DNA from: Flectonema sp. DT1601
Taxonomy: Eukaryota > Euglenozoa > Diplonemea > Diplonemida > Diplonemidae
Reading direction: 5' to 3'
NCBI GenBank assembly: GCA_964019425.1
Contig: OZ025817.1
Coordinates: 186,001 to 250,000 of the forward strand
DNA: 64,000 bases
The first letter of the stretch is position 1. The number at the start of each line of letters is the position of its first letter. The notes under the pieces are model-generated. The model did not search any database, was not told the DNA's origin, and saw only the letters and a list, made by a program, of their open reading frames with translations. A program made the position numbers and the translations under genes. Positions 44,593 to 54,992 of this stretch are shown here, piece by piece.

Positions 44593-45651
44593 ATCTTCTT
44601 CTTTTTCTATAGACACAACGCTATTGATTATTAACTTCTCAAAAAACAACAATCTTTTCCTTCATAAAGGCAAGAACCACAACGTAAAAAACAAAAATAC
44701 AGAAGACAAATATAGAGATTCGGGAAGGGGAAAAAAAAATAAAAGGGACGCAGCCCCAAAATACACCGAACTTGAGTGATCCAGAGGGCTCTCCTTTTTT
44801 TTTTGACTAAATTGAAAAAAATTAATACCCCACATGAAAGATTCAAAGAACAGGAAACGGGGAAGGGAAAAAAAAAAAGAAGAAAAAAATATATAATTCT
44901 TCTACCATATAAGTGGCCCAATGACGTAAAAATACGTAAAACAAACCTAAAATGAACGACCATCTAAATCTACCGCACGTGTGAAACGAGCAGTGCTAGA
45001 GATTGCAGTATGCTATGCAAAACCATTCACAAGTTATGACCTTTTTAATTTCTTATATTTCCCTGTTCCGTTGGGCAAGTGTAGGTACTGACGTTTATAT
45101 ACACTTAAGCCTTTTTCCCTTGGTTCTTTTTTTTTTTTTTTTCCCCTCCAAATTCCTTCTTGGAAGACTGGATGATGGGAAATGAGGGAAGAAGAAAAAA
45201 AAAACACAACACACACAACACACAAATACTATTTCAGATAAAGCCTTCATTTTATTGATGACGTGGACAATTATACCGAAGCGCACAGGGGGAAAAAAAA
45301 AAAAAAATATAGATAACATTTTGTTGTGACCATAATAAATACAACAGTTCTTAATCTCTCCGATTTCATCGGTGCAAAAAGAAAAACAAGGAAATCGTAA
45401 ATAACTGAAGTGACGATGGCTGAATTCTACGTAGGCTGGAAATGAGCGAAGTAACTAACAGGAAAAAAATAATATTTTTAAGTTACTTTTATGATATCGG
45501 TGCCTGCACTCGGGAAAGGCAACAAAAAAAAAAAAAAAAGATGAGGGAATAATCACAATAGGACAAAAAAAAAAACAGTGTTGTGAATCTAAAAATAAAG
45601 TGTCAGGTCTCCTGATGTTTCTACAACGATAAAAAAAAAACATGATTCTGA
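44593..45651. other. Intergenic with an interspersed repeat
   Basis: About 1.05 kb containing repeat copy 3 (45229-45377), A runs (45292-45307, 45521-45540) and a (CA)n-like ACACAAC stretch near 45203-45225. No gene seen. Confidence 0.5.
45229..45377. mobile_element. Short interspersed repeat, copy 3
   Basis: Begins ACTATTTCAGATAAAGCC. Shares GAAGCGCACAGGG, ATAGATAACATTTTG, GACCATAATAAATA and TTCTTAATCT with the other copies, and ends in the hairpin CTCCGATTTCATCGGTGC. It lacks 12 bases present in copy 1 between TTAATCT and the hairpin. Confidence 0.7.
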
Positions 45652-47496
45652 TTAATCATTTTCATCGTCGTCGTCATCCTCGAATGACCAACACTCAGCA
45701 GCAGATACAATATAACGTCCGGGACTAGAACACAGAGCTGGGCTGTTAAATGTTTCACAGTAACCAGTAGTGCCAGAATCAAGGGTCTGTCCTTCTATTG
45801 AAAAAGCACATGATGTACCTCCTCCAAAAGCAATCATATCAGGTTTACATAATACAAAGTATCTATTCGATCCATCCCATTGCCAAGAACAAAGAGTACT
45901 CTCTGTTTCATTGTCGCATGTTTTGAATGAAAAAACAGTTGTTTCTCCGTTTCCAAAATGAGTTGGACTGGGTTGCCATGAATCTGATGAAAACCCTCCA
46001 ATCATATCTCCCTCAACTGTTTGGATTAATAGGATGTTTGGTCCAATTCCTGAAGCGTTTCTTAAAAGGGTGCTAAGAGAGAATCCATGAAGTCTGGTTG
46101 AAAATTCTAATTTCCAATTTTTACAACTATACCTAGTTGGAAGAACTTGACAGAGTCTCCGACATTCATTATAACTAAGAAGTGATGTCTCGTGTTCTAG
46201 ACCTGATAGTTGAGGTGAGAATAGAGAATCACTTCCTGATATGAATTGAGAATGTTCGAGTAGATCGTCTTTCTCAATGTGTTCACAAACTTCATCTTCA
46301 GAGAAATATTCCATTTCTAATAAATAGGCCTCGATTGGTTCATCTATAATTCTTTTTGGCAACACACCATCGTGGACAGGAAATGGAAGTACCGCTGCTT
46401 TATCTAAGGAGCAGAGAAGAGCTATTTCTGCTTCAGACAGGTTCGCTCCCTTCCAAACTCCCATTTGAGTGAAATTAAGAGTGAATTCAGCAGTGAAATT
46501 CAATGCTGAACGTAAAGTTGTTTTTATACCGCTTTGATCAAGAAGCCTAAACACTGCTGGTGCTGTTCCCTGAGTTAAGTATTTCCTTATAATGTCATCA
46601 CCACCTCCGAGAAGTCTTACTAATACCGATGCAGCAACATCTATAATCACTTGTTTTATTGTTTCAGTTGATGCTTTTGCGATGTCAACGACTGATTCAT
46701 TGACACACGCAGGTTCAAACAGCCTGTTAAACCAGCTTTTTCTTTTAGCCGCATTATGACCAACCAATCTTGCATGTAGAATCCTCCTACTGGTAAAAGC
46801 TAAGTAGCAGTGCATTCGCATTCGCAATGCTAATAATTTTGGTGCCAATAGTTGGGGGGCTCCAGGTAGGACTCCAAATTTCAATATTTCTTCAATCAAA
46901 ATATCTTCCGAAACGTGTGGACCCATCGCTGATATCAGTTGAACGGCTTCCTTCGCTTGCTTGAATTTCTGTTGTTGTAGTATCCCAACGTTCTTAGCGC
47001 TGTCAATGGAACGAGTGAACCAATAGCTCGCTGGTTGAAAATAACATAAATTTTTATAACAAACACCTAGAGTGTAGTACACTGAGGTTGGATCAAGTTC
47101 TCTCCAGTATGCCTGTCGCAGTTGAAGCCACTCCTTTAGATCGACAGCACATGCGAGAGCGTTTTGTCTATGATGATGACAAGAAGCTCTCCCACTAAGT
47201 AATTCCATACATATCCTCGATGGACCTCTTTTCGGAAACATCACATGTATTTCATGAGATACGGCTAGAGCTCTGTCATAGGATGACGTTGCTGATGCGT
47301 ATTCTTTCTTTCTTCTTTTATGTAATGCATCTAACCACCATATCTCTTCTTCATATTGCTTCAATCCTTTACTTCGTACAGCTGCCTTTACTCGGGTGAT
47401 TGCTTCAGTGCAGTTGCTGCCTTGAGATCTCAAGTCCTCTTTTATATGAAATATTTCTTCTTCAATTGTGGCATCGTCACTCAATGTTTGGTTCAT
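45652..47496 (-). CDS. TPR - TLDc domain protein
   Basis: 614 residues from an ATG at 47496. Residues about 45-190 are helical pairs with TPR spacing (EYASATSSYDRALAVS; TSVYYTLGVCYKNLCYFQPA, then SYWFTRSIDSAK). Residues about 435-600 form a TLDc domain: KLEFSTRLHGFSLSTLLRNA, LLIQTVEGDMIGGFSSDSWQ, FGNGETTVFSF, YFVLCKPDMIAFGGGTSCAF, then CETFNSPALCSS. These match the family order LFSTxxHGxSLxTL, GxFxSxxW, GxGETFLF, AFGGG and CETFDNPPL. TLDc proteins (OXR1, TLDC2, NCOA7) bind and regulate the V-ATPase and protect against oxidative stress. The chain ends in an acidic tail. I am not aware of TPR-TLDc as a common arrangement. Confidence 0.85.
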   Translation of the reverse strand: MNQTLSDDATIEEEIFHIKEDLRSQGSNCTEAITRVKAAVRSKGLKQYEEEIWWLDALHKRRKKEYASATSSYDRALAVSHEIHVMFPKRGPSRICMELLSGRASCHHHRQNALACAVDLKEWLQLRQAYWRELDPTSVYYTLGVCYKNLCYFQPASYWFTRSIDSAKNVGILQQQKFKQAKEAVQLISAMGPHVSEDILIEEILKFGVLPGAPQLLAPKLLALRMRMHCYLAFTSRRILHARLVGHNAAKRKSWFNRLFEPACVNESVVDIAKASTETIKQVIIDVAASVLVRLLGGGDDIIRKYLTQGTAPAVFRLLDQSGIKTTLRSALNFTAEFTLNFTQMGVWKGANLSEAEIALLCSLDKAAVLPFPVHDGVLPKRIIDEPIEAYLLEMEYFSEDEVCEHIEKDDLLEHSQFISGSDSLFSPQLSGLEHETSLLSYNECRRLCQVLPTRYSCKNWKLEFSTRLHGFSLSTLLRNASGIGPNILLIQTVEGDMIGGFSSDSWQPSPTHFGNGETTVFSFKTCDNETESTLCSWQWDGSNRYFVLCKPDMIAFGGGTSCAFSIEGQTLDSGTTGYCETFNSPALCSSPGRYIVSAAECWSFEDDDDDEND

Positions 47497-47976
47497 TTAG
47501 ATGAGTGTACCCTGATTGTGAAAAATAAAAAAAAAATATATTACAAAACATAAACATGTGTTGGGTGCGTCGTTGGTTCCGTATTGGTAGTCATGCTGCT
47601 CTAAAGAGAATTAATTATAATATTTGTTTGAATTTCCTTTTCTAAAACTTACCTAAACAAGGCATCTAATCCTCAGCTGCGGAGAGAAGCTGGGGGAACG
47701 GAGGGAGGGGTGCAGTTTTCAACAACGTATTCCATACGCTTACAGGCCCCTTGTCTTTTTTTTTTTTTTTTTTTTTTTTGTGAAGAAACCACACTGAAAC
47801 CGCTAAAAAATAATTTCTTGAAATGGATAATTGATTCGATTTTTTCAAATACCATCAATCAAGGTAACGTTAGTACTTTTCCTTCCAAGGGAGACGTGTT
47901 GTTCAAATGTACAAAAATATTTTGTATAAAGTTGGTAGTTTCAGAAACATCTGCGTTGGAATCAGGAGGTTTCCCT

Positions 47977-48016
<40 letters not shown>

Positions 48017-49042
48017 CTTCTTCTTTCGGAAGGGGTGCAGAGATGAAATATTGAAAGAAGAAAAAAAAAAAGGAAGAAAAAAGAAAATTCCTCTTCCCCA
48101 CCCTCCACGAGTAGAAGTAGAGGACAGTGTCGAGGCTTTCTTTTAGATCTAAGAAACGAGAGAGAAAGAAAAAAATAAATAAAGAAAGTGGAATGCGAGA
48201 GAAAACAACTCCAGGACCAAAATTAGGTCCCAACGCAGTAAAAACCAACGTTGAAGTGAAAAGGGCATGAAAAATACCTGGGAAGAAAAAAAAAACACAC
48301 AACACAATCAAGAGGCAACCCCAGATGCGAACTTTCTGCCTCTCTGCAACCGGCTGGCAGATACTTTAGGGAACGCGAACAAAAATCGCGCGGAAGGAAG
48401 AATAAACAAAAGAGAAAATGACGAAAAGAAAAAGAATTCCGCCTCAATGCATAAACAGCTAAATAGAACGCTGCAAATCCACACAAAGCGGACAGAGCTC
48501 GCTGCTGGATACCTGAAACTTTCTTTTTCCCTTCCCCTCTCTTTAAAAAAAAAAAAAAACAGGCCGAGAATGACTTTCTCCTTACCCGAAAGAGGCAGTC
48601 GGGGAAGTCTCTCTATCTTCTTGTGTCTATTGCAAGAAGTCTATGAAGTGTTAATCTATATATCTAAGCTTTACATTTGCATAACGGTTTAAACCGCATT
48701 GGTAAAGAGGATTGGGTGAATGAAATGCGTAAGGTATAAAAACCTCAAAAAAAATAATGAATTTCAGGGAGGGGGAATTTTTTGTGTTTTTTTTTTTTTT
48801 TTCTGATAATTAATTAACTAATTTTTTTTTTTTTTTTTTAAAATGATGAATGTGACAAAAAACGCTAAAACCCGTTTTTTTTTTTTTTTTTTTCGTTTTT
48901 TTTTTTTTTTGAAACAGCCACATAGCCAGATGAAGAAACTTTTCAGATAGTTACTTATGGTCATGATGTAATCTCCCTAAAAAAAAGGCTAATCTGAATA
49001 GTTTTTTTTTTTTTTTTTTTTTTCCTGCTGCTCTTAGAAAAA
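47497..49042. other. Intergenic, homopolymer-rich
   Basis: About 1.5 kb with T21 (47757-47779), T32 (47979-48010) and several T runs at 48788-49023. A plus frame of 141 codons (48267-48692) is Lys/Asn-rich and shows no domain. At 48989-49005 the sequence GGCTAATCTGAATAGTT matches the end of the interspersed repeat family, a solitary end. Confidence 0.45.
47512..47545 (-). promoter_or_regulatory. Candidate splice acceptor of the TPR-TLDc mRNA
   Basis: Minus strand TTTTTTTTTTATTTTTCACA, then ATCAG, ends 15 nt before the ATG. Confidence 0.5.
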
Positions 49043-50260
49043 TTAGCAGTTCAGCTGACTTACCAAAGCATCAAGATGATTCTTAAAAGGTGAAATCTTA
49101 ACATCACAAATATCGTCACTTCCGCTGTTTAAGATGTTTGGTAATTGACTAAGCAATTGATGAACCATTGAACTTGGTGTTCCTCTTGGTGATGGTTGTG
49201 AAGGCTGTGGGGATACCAGTGGAGGAATTGCAGGTGATGGAAGCGGAGTCTCCGCAGGAGTCGGAGACTGTAAAATTTGCATTTTGAATTCACACTGTTC
49301 TTGTTCAGTGCATTTAAAATATTTCACAACGAGATCGAACGCTGACTGTAATTCATAAGGCAGCCTTAATTCATTTTGTTCAGTGTGTTCTAACTCAATA
49401 ACTAACTTTGCAGTATGACGAGTACTGGCACCATCTAAGAAAACTTTTAATGAATCACCATCGTCACATAAAACATTATCATTGTCTTCATCAACGTATA
49501 CCATTGTTGCAATAGGTTTACCAATCTTCTCCTCAAGAAGTCTTTTAAAAGGTGGATAAGGAATGCATTGAGGAGACACAACCATTTTACACATCTTCGT
49601 AGGATCATTTTTAATAACACACTTCACCTTGAGTGGTGGTAGGATTGGAGAAGCTTCCCTACCGCGATCACTGCATCCGATTTCAACTTCAGGCATGTTT
49701 TGAGAGATTGTTGATGCTGTTGTTTCGTAGTGTGATTGAGTAGTGCTGTCGAGGCAGAAATGGTTTCGGCGCTCATGATGATCGGTTGAAGTTGCTTGCA
49801 TTACTTTTGAGTGATCAACGACACCAGTATCCCATGCGTGTAGAGTCCTCCTCCATTGTCCAATCTGAGCATCCCATGACCGCTTACTACAAACCTGTTC
49901 GATACGAGGAGTTCTCGGATGCATACTATTTCCTTCTTCTCTTACTTCTGGTGCTACTCCAGAGATGTAGTTTCTGTATCCGACAGTTACCTTCCCAAAT
50001 CCAATCTGTTTTTGACGTTGTTGTAATCTGTGACGATCAGTTTCTTCCCAACAACCCTTTCCACTATTATAAAAGGCACTCGGAGGTAACTTAATAGACA
50101 TGTTAGTCTTCTTATCAGTAACAACTATCTGCTGATGTTGACGATGTGACAACTCAACTGGAGCTGATGCTGGTGTAGATTCTATTGGTACAAAAGAATC
50201 CAACAACCCGAACTGTTGTGACATTCGAGGACTGCTAGTTTGTGTCATCATAGATAGCAT
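49043..50260 (-). CDS. Protein with a PB1-like domain
   Basis: About 405 residues from the ATG at 50260. A longer frame from an ATG at 50329 would prepend a Phe/Ile/Leu string that reads as untranslated T-rich leader ending in CCAACACTAG, an acceptor-like site 11 nt before the chosen start. Residues 35-130 include VTDKKTNMSIKLPPSAFYNS, then GYRNYISGVAPEVREEG. Residues about 205-295 (VKCVIKNDPTKMCKMVVSPQ, FKRLLEEKIGKPIATMVYVD, DEDNDNVLCDDGDSLKVFLD) have the beta-alpha layout and acidic OPCA-like patch of PB1 domains, which pair head to tail for signalling complexes. A helical stretch follows, then Ser/Pro-rich sequence. The last six codons follow a GTAAGT donor-like site (49063), so the C-terminus is provisional. 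Confidence 0.65.
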   Translation of the reverse strand: MLSMMTQTSSPRMSQQFGLLDSFVPIESTPASAPVELSHRQHQQIVVTDKKTNMSIKLPPSAFYNSGKGCWEETDRHRLQQRQKQIGFGKVTVGYRNYISGVAPEVREEGNSMHPRTPRIEQVCSKRSWDAQIGQWRRTLHAWDTGVVDHSKVMQATSTDHHERRNHFCLDSTTQSHYETTASTISQNMPEVEIGCSDRGREASPILPPLKVKCVIKNDPTKMCKMVVSPQCIPYPPFKRLLEEKIGKPIATMVYVDEDNDNVLCDDGDSLKVFLDGASTRHTAKLVIELEHTEQNELRLPYELQSAFDLVVKYFKCTEQEQCEFKMQILQSPTPAETPLPSPAIPPLVSPQPSQPSPRGTPSSMVHQLLSQLPNILNSGSDDICDVKISPFKNHLDALVSQLNC

Positions 50261-50344
50261 TTTATTGAGCACTAGTGTTGGAAGAAATAAAATTAGTAAA
50301 AAAAAAAAAATGAAATAAACAAAGTACATGCAAACACCGCGAAC

Positions 50345-52843
50345 TCAGAACGGTTTATCAAAATCATCGCTGTTGTCGTCATCCATGTGAAACGAGCATT
50401 TTCCAGAGTAGCAGTCGTCTGGTGTGATTCTCGGGAGATTCATCTCACTGACTACTAAATGAAATGGACGACCACTAGTCAATCTCATCATCCTCACCAA
50501 TAATAATGAAGCAGAATGAAAAGCTGCAACCCACTTTATCGGTTGAAAGAGCGGTGAAGACTTCATCTCTATCGATTTCCTAATCCCAACAAGAAGATTC
50601 CTATCCCTCCCTAATAAAATTGCTTTTCTCTCATACTCTCTAAAAGATTTACTTATTAAATAATCTTGATTCATCTGATGAAGATGACTACTGGCAACTC
50701 TCGCAGCGTATGTTCCCCCCTGAATTGTTAAAAGGGGTATTCCCGACCAGAGAACATCAGCAGCAGTGCTATGGGCATTAAAGAGAGGAGTATCTAGGAA
50801 TAGATCACATCTTTTTTTTATATAAATATGTGATTGTAATTTAAATAAAGGCGTTATAACAATTCTCTCAGAATCAATACCCCGAGCAGACGCCTCTAGT
50901 AGTAGCCGTGAGACAGCTTCAGCAGGTAGTTGCAATAGCCAAAGCCTTGATTCAGGAATTGAAAATAAAACATTCATCCAAACAGCAAACACAGCAGGAG
51001 TCACTTTATTCAAATGATTAAAATTACAAAACACCATTGATCTTGTCAATATTTCATCACCTTCGTCAATCTCTTTCGACCACAAGTAATTATACGACGT
51101 TATAAAATATGAATGAGGCATAACTATTATTTTTTCAACATAAAGGTCGTTTGAATTTGCCGGAACTGTCATCCTGTCGGCTATTATGAATTGAACTTTA
51201 TCGTGTAATCCGTAAGTGAGAGCAGTTCCTAAGTAGTTTATTGCAATTGGAGCTGGTGCAATGTGAAAAATCTCATGAATTTGGTATTTTGAAAATCCAT
51301 TCAAATTAATCAACACATCAGTTCCGACGTCTCTAATCGACTTTGCAATGTTTTGAGGTGAGACCCTCTCTGAAAATACAATAAGCCTATCTTTTGATAC
51401 ACTTTGCACAGTTTTTTTCCACCAATGAACATCTTCATCATTCTCAGTAAGACCACTCGATCCAGGTAATTTTACAACATACGTATCGACATCTTTATTG
51501 TTAATGGATGATAATCTCATCCATGATAATATAAGTCTACCGACATTGGTATTTCCCAGATCTGATGTTAAGATGGTGACGGTGATCCGGGATCGAACTG
51601 GAACAATAATTTGACGGTCGGATTTTTTTTTAAAAAAACCATCTCCAATCATTCTTTTTCGAATACCATTATGAAATGTTACAGCTGAAGTTCGTATTTC
51701 TGATCCTGAAAATTGATAGCCAATAAGTGAAAATGGATTTTGAGTTACGAAGTCACCTCCAATTTCATTTTTGTTTAATTTCCAAAGTCTTGCGAAGTTA
51801 GTTTCATAATAATTCCAGGAGCAACATCGCTGTTCAATATTTGACATTTCTACCAAAGCACTCGGAATTTCGGATGAGATTTGTTTATATAACCCAACAG
51901 CTTCATCAAGTCTACCCAACACTGAAAGGCAACTCGACAATAAATAAACACAAGTCTTGTCAGTTGGATGTGTTTGATAGTATTTTTGAGAGTATTCGTA
52001 TGCTGCAATAAAATCATGGACTTGATACTTTTTTATCGCAATATCTAAATCAGTTTCCGAAGATGATCTTTTTTTTGACTTCCTAGAGACTTTCTGAAGG
52101 ATAGCTTTTGCCTCTTTATGTTCACCAGAGAGACTTAGTATCTGTTTTGCAATCACAATTGCCTTTGAATATTTTCCCAAAGACACAAATTCATTACATT
52201 TTGGTAACAGGTAGGCGTCGATCAGATGGATAACCGATTGCCTACATGAATCACACGTTTTAAAAAGATTTTCATGATGACTAGATAAAGCTACATTGAC
52301 ACTCCTAGACAAAGCTTTGTCACTCCCTATGTGAGTATTAAGCTCCAATGAGAGTCTAACAGCTGTCACGATGTCATCTCCGTGGGGATGATGCTTTTGA
52401 TAGTAAGAAAATAAAATAGAGGCATCTTCATAATGACCCATCCTCACGCGAGTGTTTGCTAAATTTATTATAAATAAATCGTTTGTTGGATCCAATGCAA
52501 AAGCATTAGCAGTGCAGTACAAAGCTTCAGATAATTTTCCTTTTCTTAATTGCAACGTCCCTATGTTATTCCACGCTTGTGAGAGTAGTGGATTTCTCAT
52601 GAGCGATTTCATGAAATAATCCTCATCTGAATTTTTAATTCCTTTATTATAAAAATCAATAGCGGAACGATCAGTTGACCATTCTGGTAAAGTGGTATCG
52701 AGCGGAGTCCATTTCGGGATTGATTCACTCCCAGCATTTGGAGCCCACTCTCTACGATTACCACTTAGTATCTCCCACTCTTCTCTCAAAATACTTCTTA
52801 TGGAAGCTGTGATCTCAATTATGATTATTACCGTTAAGAGCAT
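50345..52843 (-). CDS. O-GlcNAc transferase-like protein (GT41) with TPR repeats
   Basis: 832 residues. Residues about 65-330 carry TPRs (SQAWNNIGTLQLRKGKLSEA is textbook). The catalytic half shows the GT41 order: SDLGN, then INLNGFSKYQIHEIFHIAPA (from 511), NYLGTALT, EKIIVMPHSYF, FCNFNHLNKVTP (605-616; the Lys corresponds to the UDP-contacting Lys842 of human OGT), RLWLLQLPA, ERIVITPLFKLQSHI, and LDTPLFNAHSTAADVLWSG (683-701). It would attach GlcNAc (or fucose, as in SPINDLY) to Ser/Thr of nuclear and cytosolic proteins. Oddly, the histidines at human positions 498 (GNHPTSH motif) and 558 (GIHxLVNMNG) look replaced (GNTNVGR; GTDVLINLNG). The N-terminus MLLTVIIIIEI is hydrophobic enough for a signal anchor, unusual for OGT. 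Confidence 0.87.
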   Translation of the reverse strand: MLLTVIIIIEITASIRSILREEWEILSGNRREWAPNAGSESIPKWTPLDTTLPEWSTDRSAIDFYNKGIKNSDEDYFMKSLMRNPLLSQAWNNIGTLQLRKGKLSEALYCTANAFALDPTNDLFIINLANTRVRMGHYEDASILFSYYQKHHPHGDDIVTAVRLSLELNTHIGSDKALSRSVNVALSSHHENLFKTCDSCRQSVIHLIDAYLLPKCNEFVSLGKYSKAIVIAKQILSLSGEHKEAKAILQKVSRKSKKRSSSETDLDIAIKKYQVHDFIAAYEYSQKYYQTHPTDKTCVYLLSSCLSVLGRLDEAVGLYKQISSEIPSALVEMSNIEQRCCSWNYYETNFARLWKLNKNEIGGDFVTQNPFSLIGYQFSGSEIRTSAVTFHNGIRKRMIGDGFFKKKSDRQIIVPVRSRITVTILTSDLGNTNVGRLILSWMRLSSINNKDVDTYVVKLPGSSGLTENDEDVHWWKKTVQSVSKDRLIVFSERVSPQNIAKSIRDVGTDVLINLNGFSKYQIHEIFHIAPAPIAINYLGTALTYGLHDKVQFIIADRMTVPANSNDLYVEKIIVMPHSYFITSYNYLWSKEIDEGDEILTRSMVFCNFNHLNKVTPAVFAVWMNVLFSIPESRLWLLQLPAEAVSRLLLEASARGIDSERIVITPLFKLQSHIYIKKRCDLFLDTPLFNAHSTAADVLWSGIPLLTIQGGTYAARVASSHLHQMNQDYLISKSFREYERKAILLGRDRNLLVGIRKSIEMKSSPLFQPIKWVAAFHSASLLLVRMMRLTSGRPFHLVVSEMNLPRITPDDCYSGKCSFHMDDDNSDDFDKPF

Positions 52844-52911
52844 TTCTCATTATTATTATTAATTTTTTTTTTTTTTTTTTTGGAGAATTCTACGGAAACA
52901 AGATGCTGTTG

Positions 52912-53913
52912 TTAAGAATCTAACATGTTTATGGACAGCTGAGCATTTAAAAACGGAATCCAAATGGCAATGGTAGCCTGTCGACTTCCATCATTCTCAC
53001 TCCAAGAGTTTATAAATAATATTTTATGAGACATTGTTGTGAAAATTTTCAACTCCCCGACATCAATTTCAGATAAAGTTATAGAAAAGGGATCAACACA
53101 ATAATCAGACAAGAACGATGCTAAATTAGAGTGCAATGTTCCATCTGATAACCACATTGGAGGGTCGCAATATGAGAATTCAACTGCGACACAAATAGTG
53201 TTGGAAGATTGTTCCCACATTGTCGATGTCCTGAAGGGAGATACGAGGCTTGGTTTATCATCACAGTTGCATAACAATGTTGTTATGTATTGTAATTTCA
53301 GTTTAGAAACATGTTTTCCATTTTCCAATAAATAAAAACTTAGAATATGAGAAACGTCTTCGTGTTTCATGTTCTTTATATCTAATCCGTTTTCTTTCAA
53401 TTCTTTTAAAAAATTATTACACATTCCGGAATCGAACTGAACATCCATAATCTTGTCTAATCGGTCTCTAATATTTTTGAACAACGGTTTTTCAATATAG
53501 GAATACCTATCTGCGAGAATTTCAGAAACGACAGCACCTTGTAATCGTGAGAGGTTACTGAAACAAATAAATGAACGAATCAATTTTTTCATTTCAGAGA
53601 GAGGAGCGATTCCGTTGTAAAAGTCATTCGGGTCTCCGTTAAGCGACCTTCCAACGTGATCGTCCCATTCAATCATCGCCTGTTTTAGTATCGAAGAAAG
53701 ATTTTCAGAAGGGATTTCCTCATAGCTGCTGTGTGGATATTTTAACAGCAATGCCGACAACAGTTTTACCGATTTAATCGAATGATCGAGTGTTTCATCT
53801 CCACAGAATGATAACACGCAATCACGAAGGGTTGGTTCATCAACATATCGAAGAGTGTCTTCTGATCCGATTGTTTTTCTCACATGACATAACCACTTGT
53901 CGTACATCTCCAT
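52912..53913 (-). CDS. Unknown 333-residue protein
   Basis: From the ATG at 53913 (the frame extends 5 codons to a TTG only). No transmembrane span, signal or repeat is visible. The N-terminal half is helical (VKLLSALLLKYPHSSYEEIP, EMKKLIRSFICFSNLSRLQG). The C-terminal half alternates short strands (NTICVAVEFSYCDPPMWLSD, LKIFTTMSHKILFINSW, QATIAIWIPFLNAQLSI) that could be a small beta sandwich. It lies head to tail between the OGT-like gene and a small coiled-coil gene. A strong TTTTTTCTAATCAG acceptor-like site is 39 nt upstream of the ATG. I do not recognise the family. Confidence 0.65.
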   Translation of the reverse strand: MEMYDKWLCHVRKTIGSEDTLRYVDEPTLRDCVLSFCGDETLDHSIKSVKLLSALLLKYPHSSYEEIPSENLSSILKQAMIEWDDHVGRSLNGDPNDFYNGIAPLSEMKKLIRSFICFSNLSRLQGAVVSEILADRYSYIEKPLFKNIRDRLDKIMDVQFDSGMCNNFLKELKENGLDIKNMKHEDVSHILSFYLLENGKHVSKLKLQYITTLLCNCDDKPSLVSPFRTSTMWEQSSNTICVAVEFSYCDPPMWLSDGTLHSNLASFLSDYCVDPFSITLSEIDVGELKIFTTMSHKILFINSWSENDGSRQATIAIWIPFLNAQLSINMLDS

Positions 53914-53952
53914 TGGCGTCAATGTCAAACACTAACTTAGTATGTGAAACTC

Positions 53953-53985
53953 CTGATTAGAAAAAAAAAAAAAAAAAAAAAGAAA
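53953..53985 (-). promoter_or_regulatory. Candidate splice acceptor of the 333-residue protein mRNA
   Basis: Minus strand: a long T tract, then CTAATCAG, ends 39 nt before the ATG at 53913. Confidence 0.5.
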
Positions 53986-54213
53986 TAAGTTTGTTTTTTG
54001 GGATCCGAAGACACGAATTTATACAAATAATACATCCCCCGGAAAATATGCTGGAAAGCATTTTTTTTTGGGTGGTGGTTTTTTTTTCTTTTTTGTTGGG
54101 TAAACGCGGTTTTTATGTTCCTTTTTTTTTTTTTTTTTTTGAATTGGGAAGTGCGTATCTGTTCAATTCCCGAACGTTGCAACATCCGCTGTACAAAAAC
54201 TCAACATGTGTTT

Positions 54214-54250
<37 letters not shown>

Positions 54251-54300
54251 CCTTTTGTGCGTTTCCAGTTCTTTTATAGAAGTATCTTTGTTGCTCATCA

Positions 54301-54927
54301 CTAAGATCTCCCACTGAGCCGCGATGCCATTTCCTGCTGTTGCGACTTGTTGAGTTTTTTTGACACTGGAAGATCCTGTGCACAGTACTTATTGTAAAGC
54401 ACTTGTCGTGTTTTTTCTTTCTTACCTTTTGTTTCTTCGTAGAGACGTGAATTAACCTCCTTCAGCTTTTCCATATCGAGGGTTTTCTTGACAGGTGGTG
54501 GTTGGTATTTTTTACCGAGAGTTTCTTCTTTAATTTTGCGCCTCTCAACCTCAGAAGTGTACATTCTCTGAGTAACTTCACTCAAATCTGATTGAGTTAA
54601 TGTTTTTAAGTTCTTCGCTTTTGTGTTTGCTTCCAAAGTCTTGATGTGTTGTTCACGACGTTGTTCTTGTCTAGTCATTTGTTGTACGTAGATTCTGTCG
54701 ACCATTCCTTTTTCATCTTCTTTTGTTAGTCGTTTGTTAGTCCAAAGTAGTCTTGTTTCGTTATCTTTCAGAGTTTTTTGTCTCTTTTCTTCAACTTGCT
54801 TGGATCGTTCTTGCTGCTGATAGAACAATCTTTTTGTTAATTCTTCCGTATCTACCACTACTTTCTGTTTTTGTTTATTATGTTCAAGATGTCTTGAGAG
54901 AGAATAACGTGACTCAGGCTGCTAAAA

Positions 54928-54958
<31 letters not shown>

Positions 54959-54992
54959 ATACTTTTGATTTAGGTGAAGCAACCTCTGTCAT
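54301..54992 (-). CDS. Small coiled-coil protein with repeated RLY motifs, two exons
   Basis: Exon 1 (54963-54992) encodes MTEVASPKSK. A 41-nt phase-0 intron (54922-54962, GTATGT, a T19 tract, then CTTTTAG) follows, and exon 2 (54301-54921) starts QPESRYSLSRHLEHN. The total is 216 residues. Without the splice the frame has no ATG before its conserved part, so the small exon is well supported. The protein is Lys/Glu/Gln-rich and shows a spaced motif: EELTKRLFYQQQ, KGMVDRIYVQQM, EVTQRMYTSEV, KEVNSRLYEET. This is roughly a 35-residue repeat of (L/M/V)xxR(L/I/M)(F/Y) helices, as in flagellate proteins thought to be cytoskeletal. No enzyme motif. The function is unknown. Confidence 0.8.

Noticed and set aside
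48267-48692. 141-codon plus-strand frame
   Set aside because: Composition is Lys/Asn-rich, runs through A tracts, lacks any motif, and is on the strand opposite to all host genes.
49043-49063. Splice donor GTAAGT near the end of the PB1-like gene
   Set aside because: No acceptor within normal intron size leads to a sensible frame.
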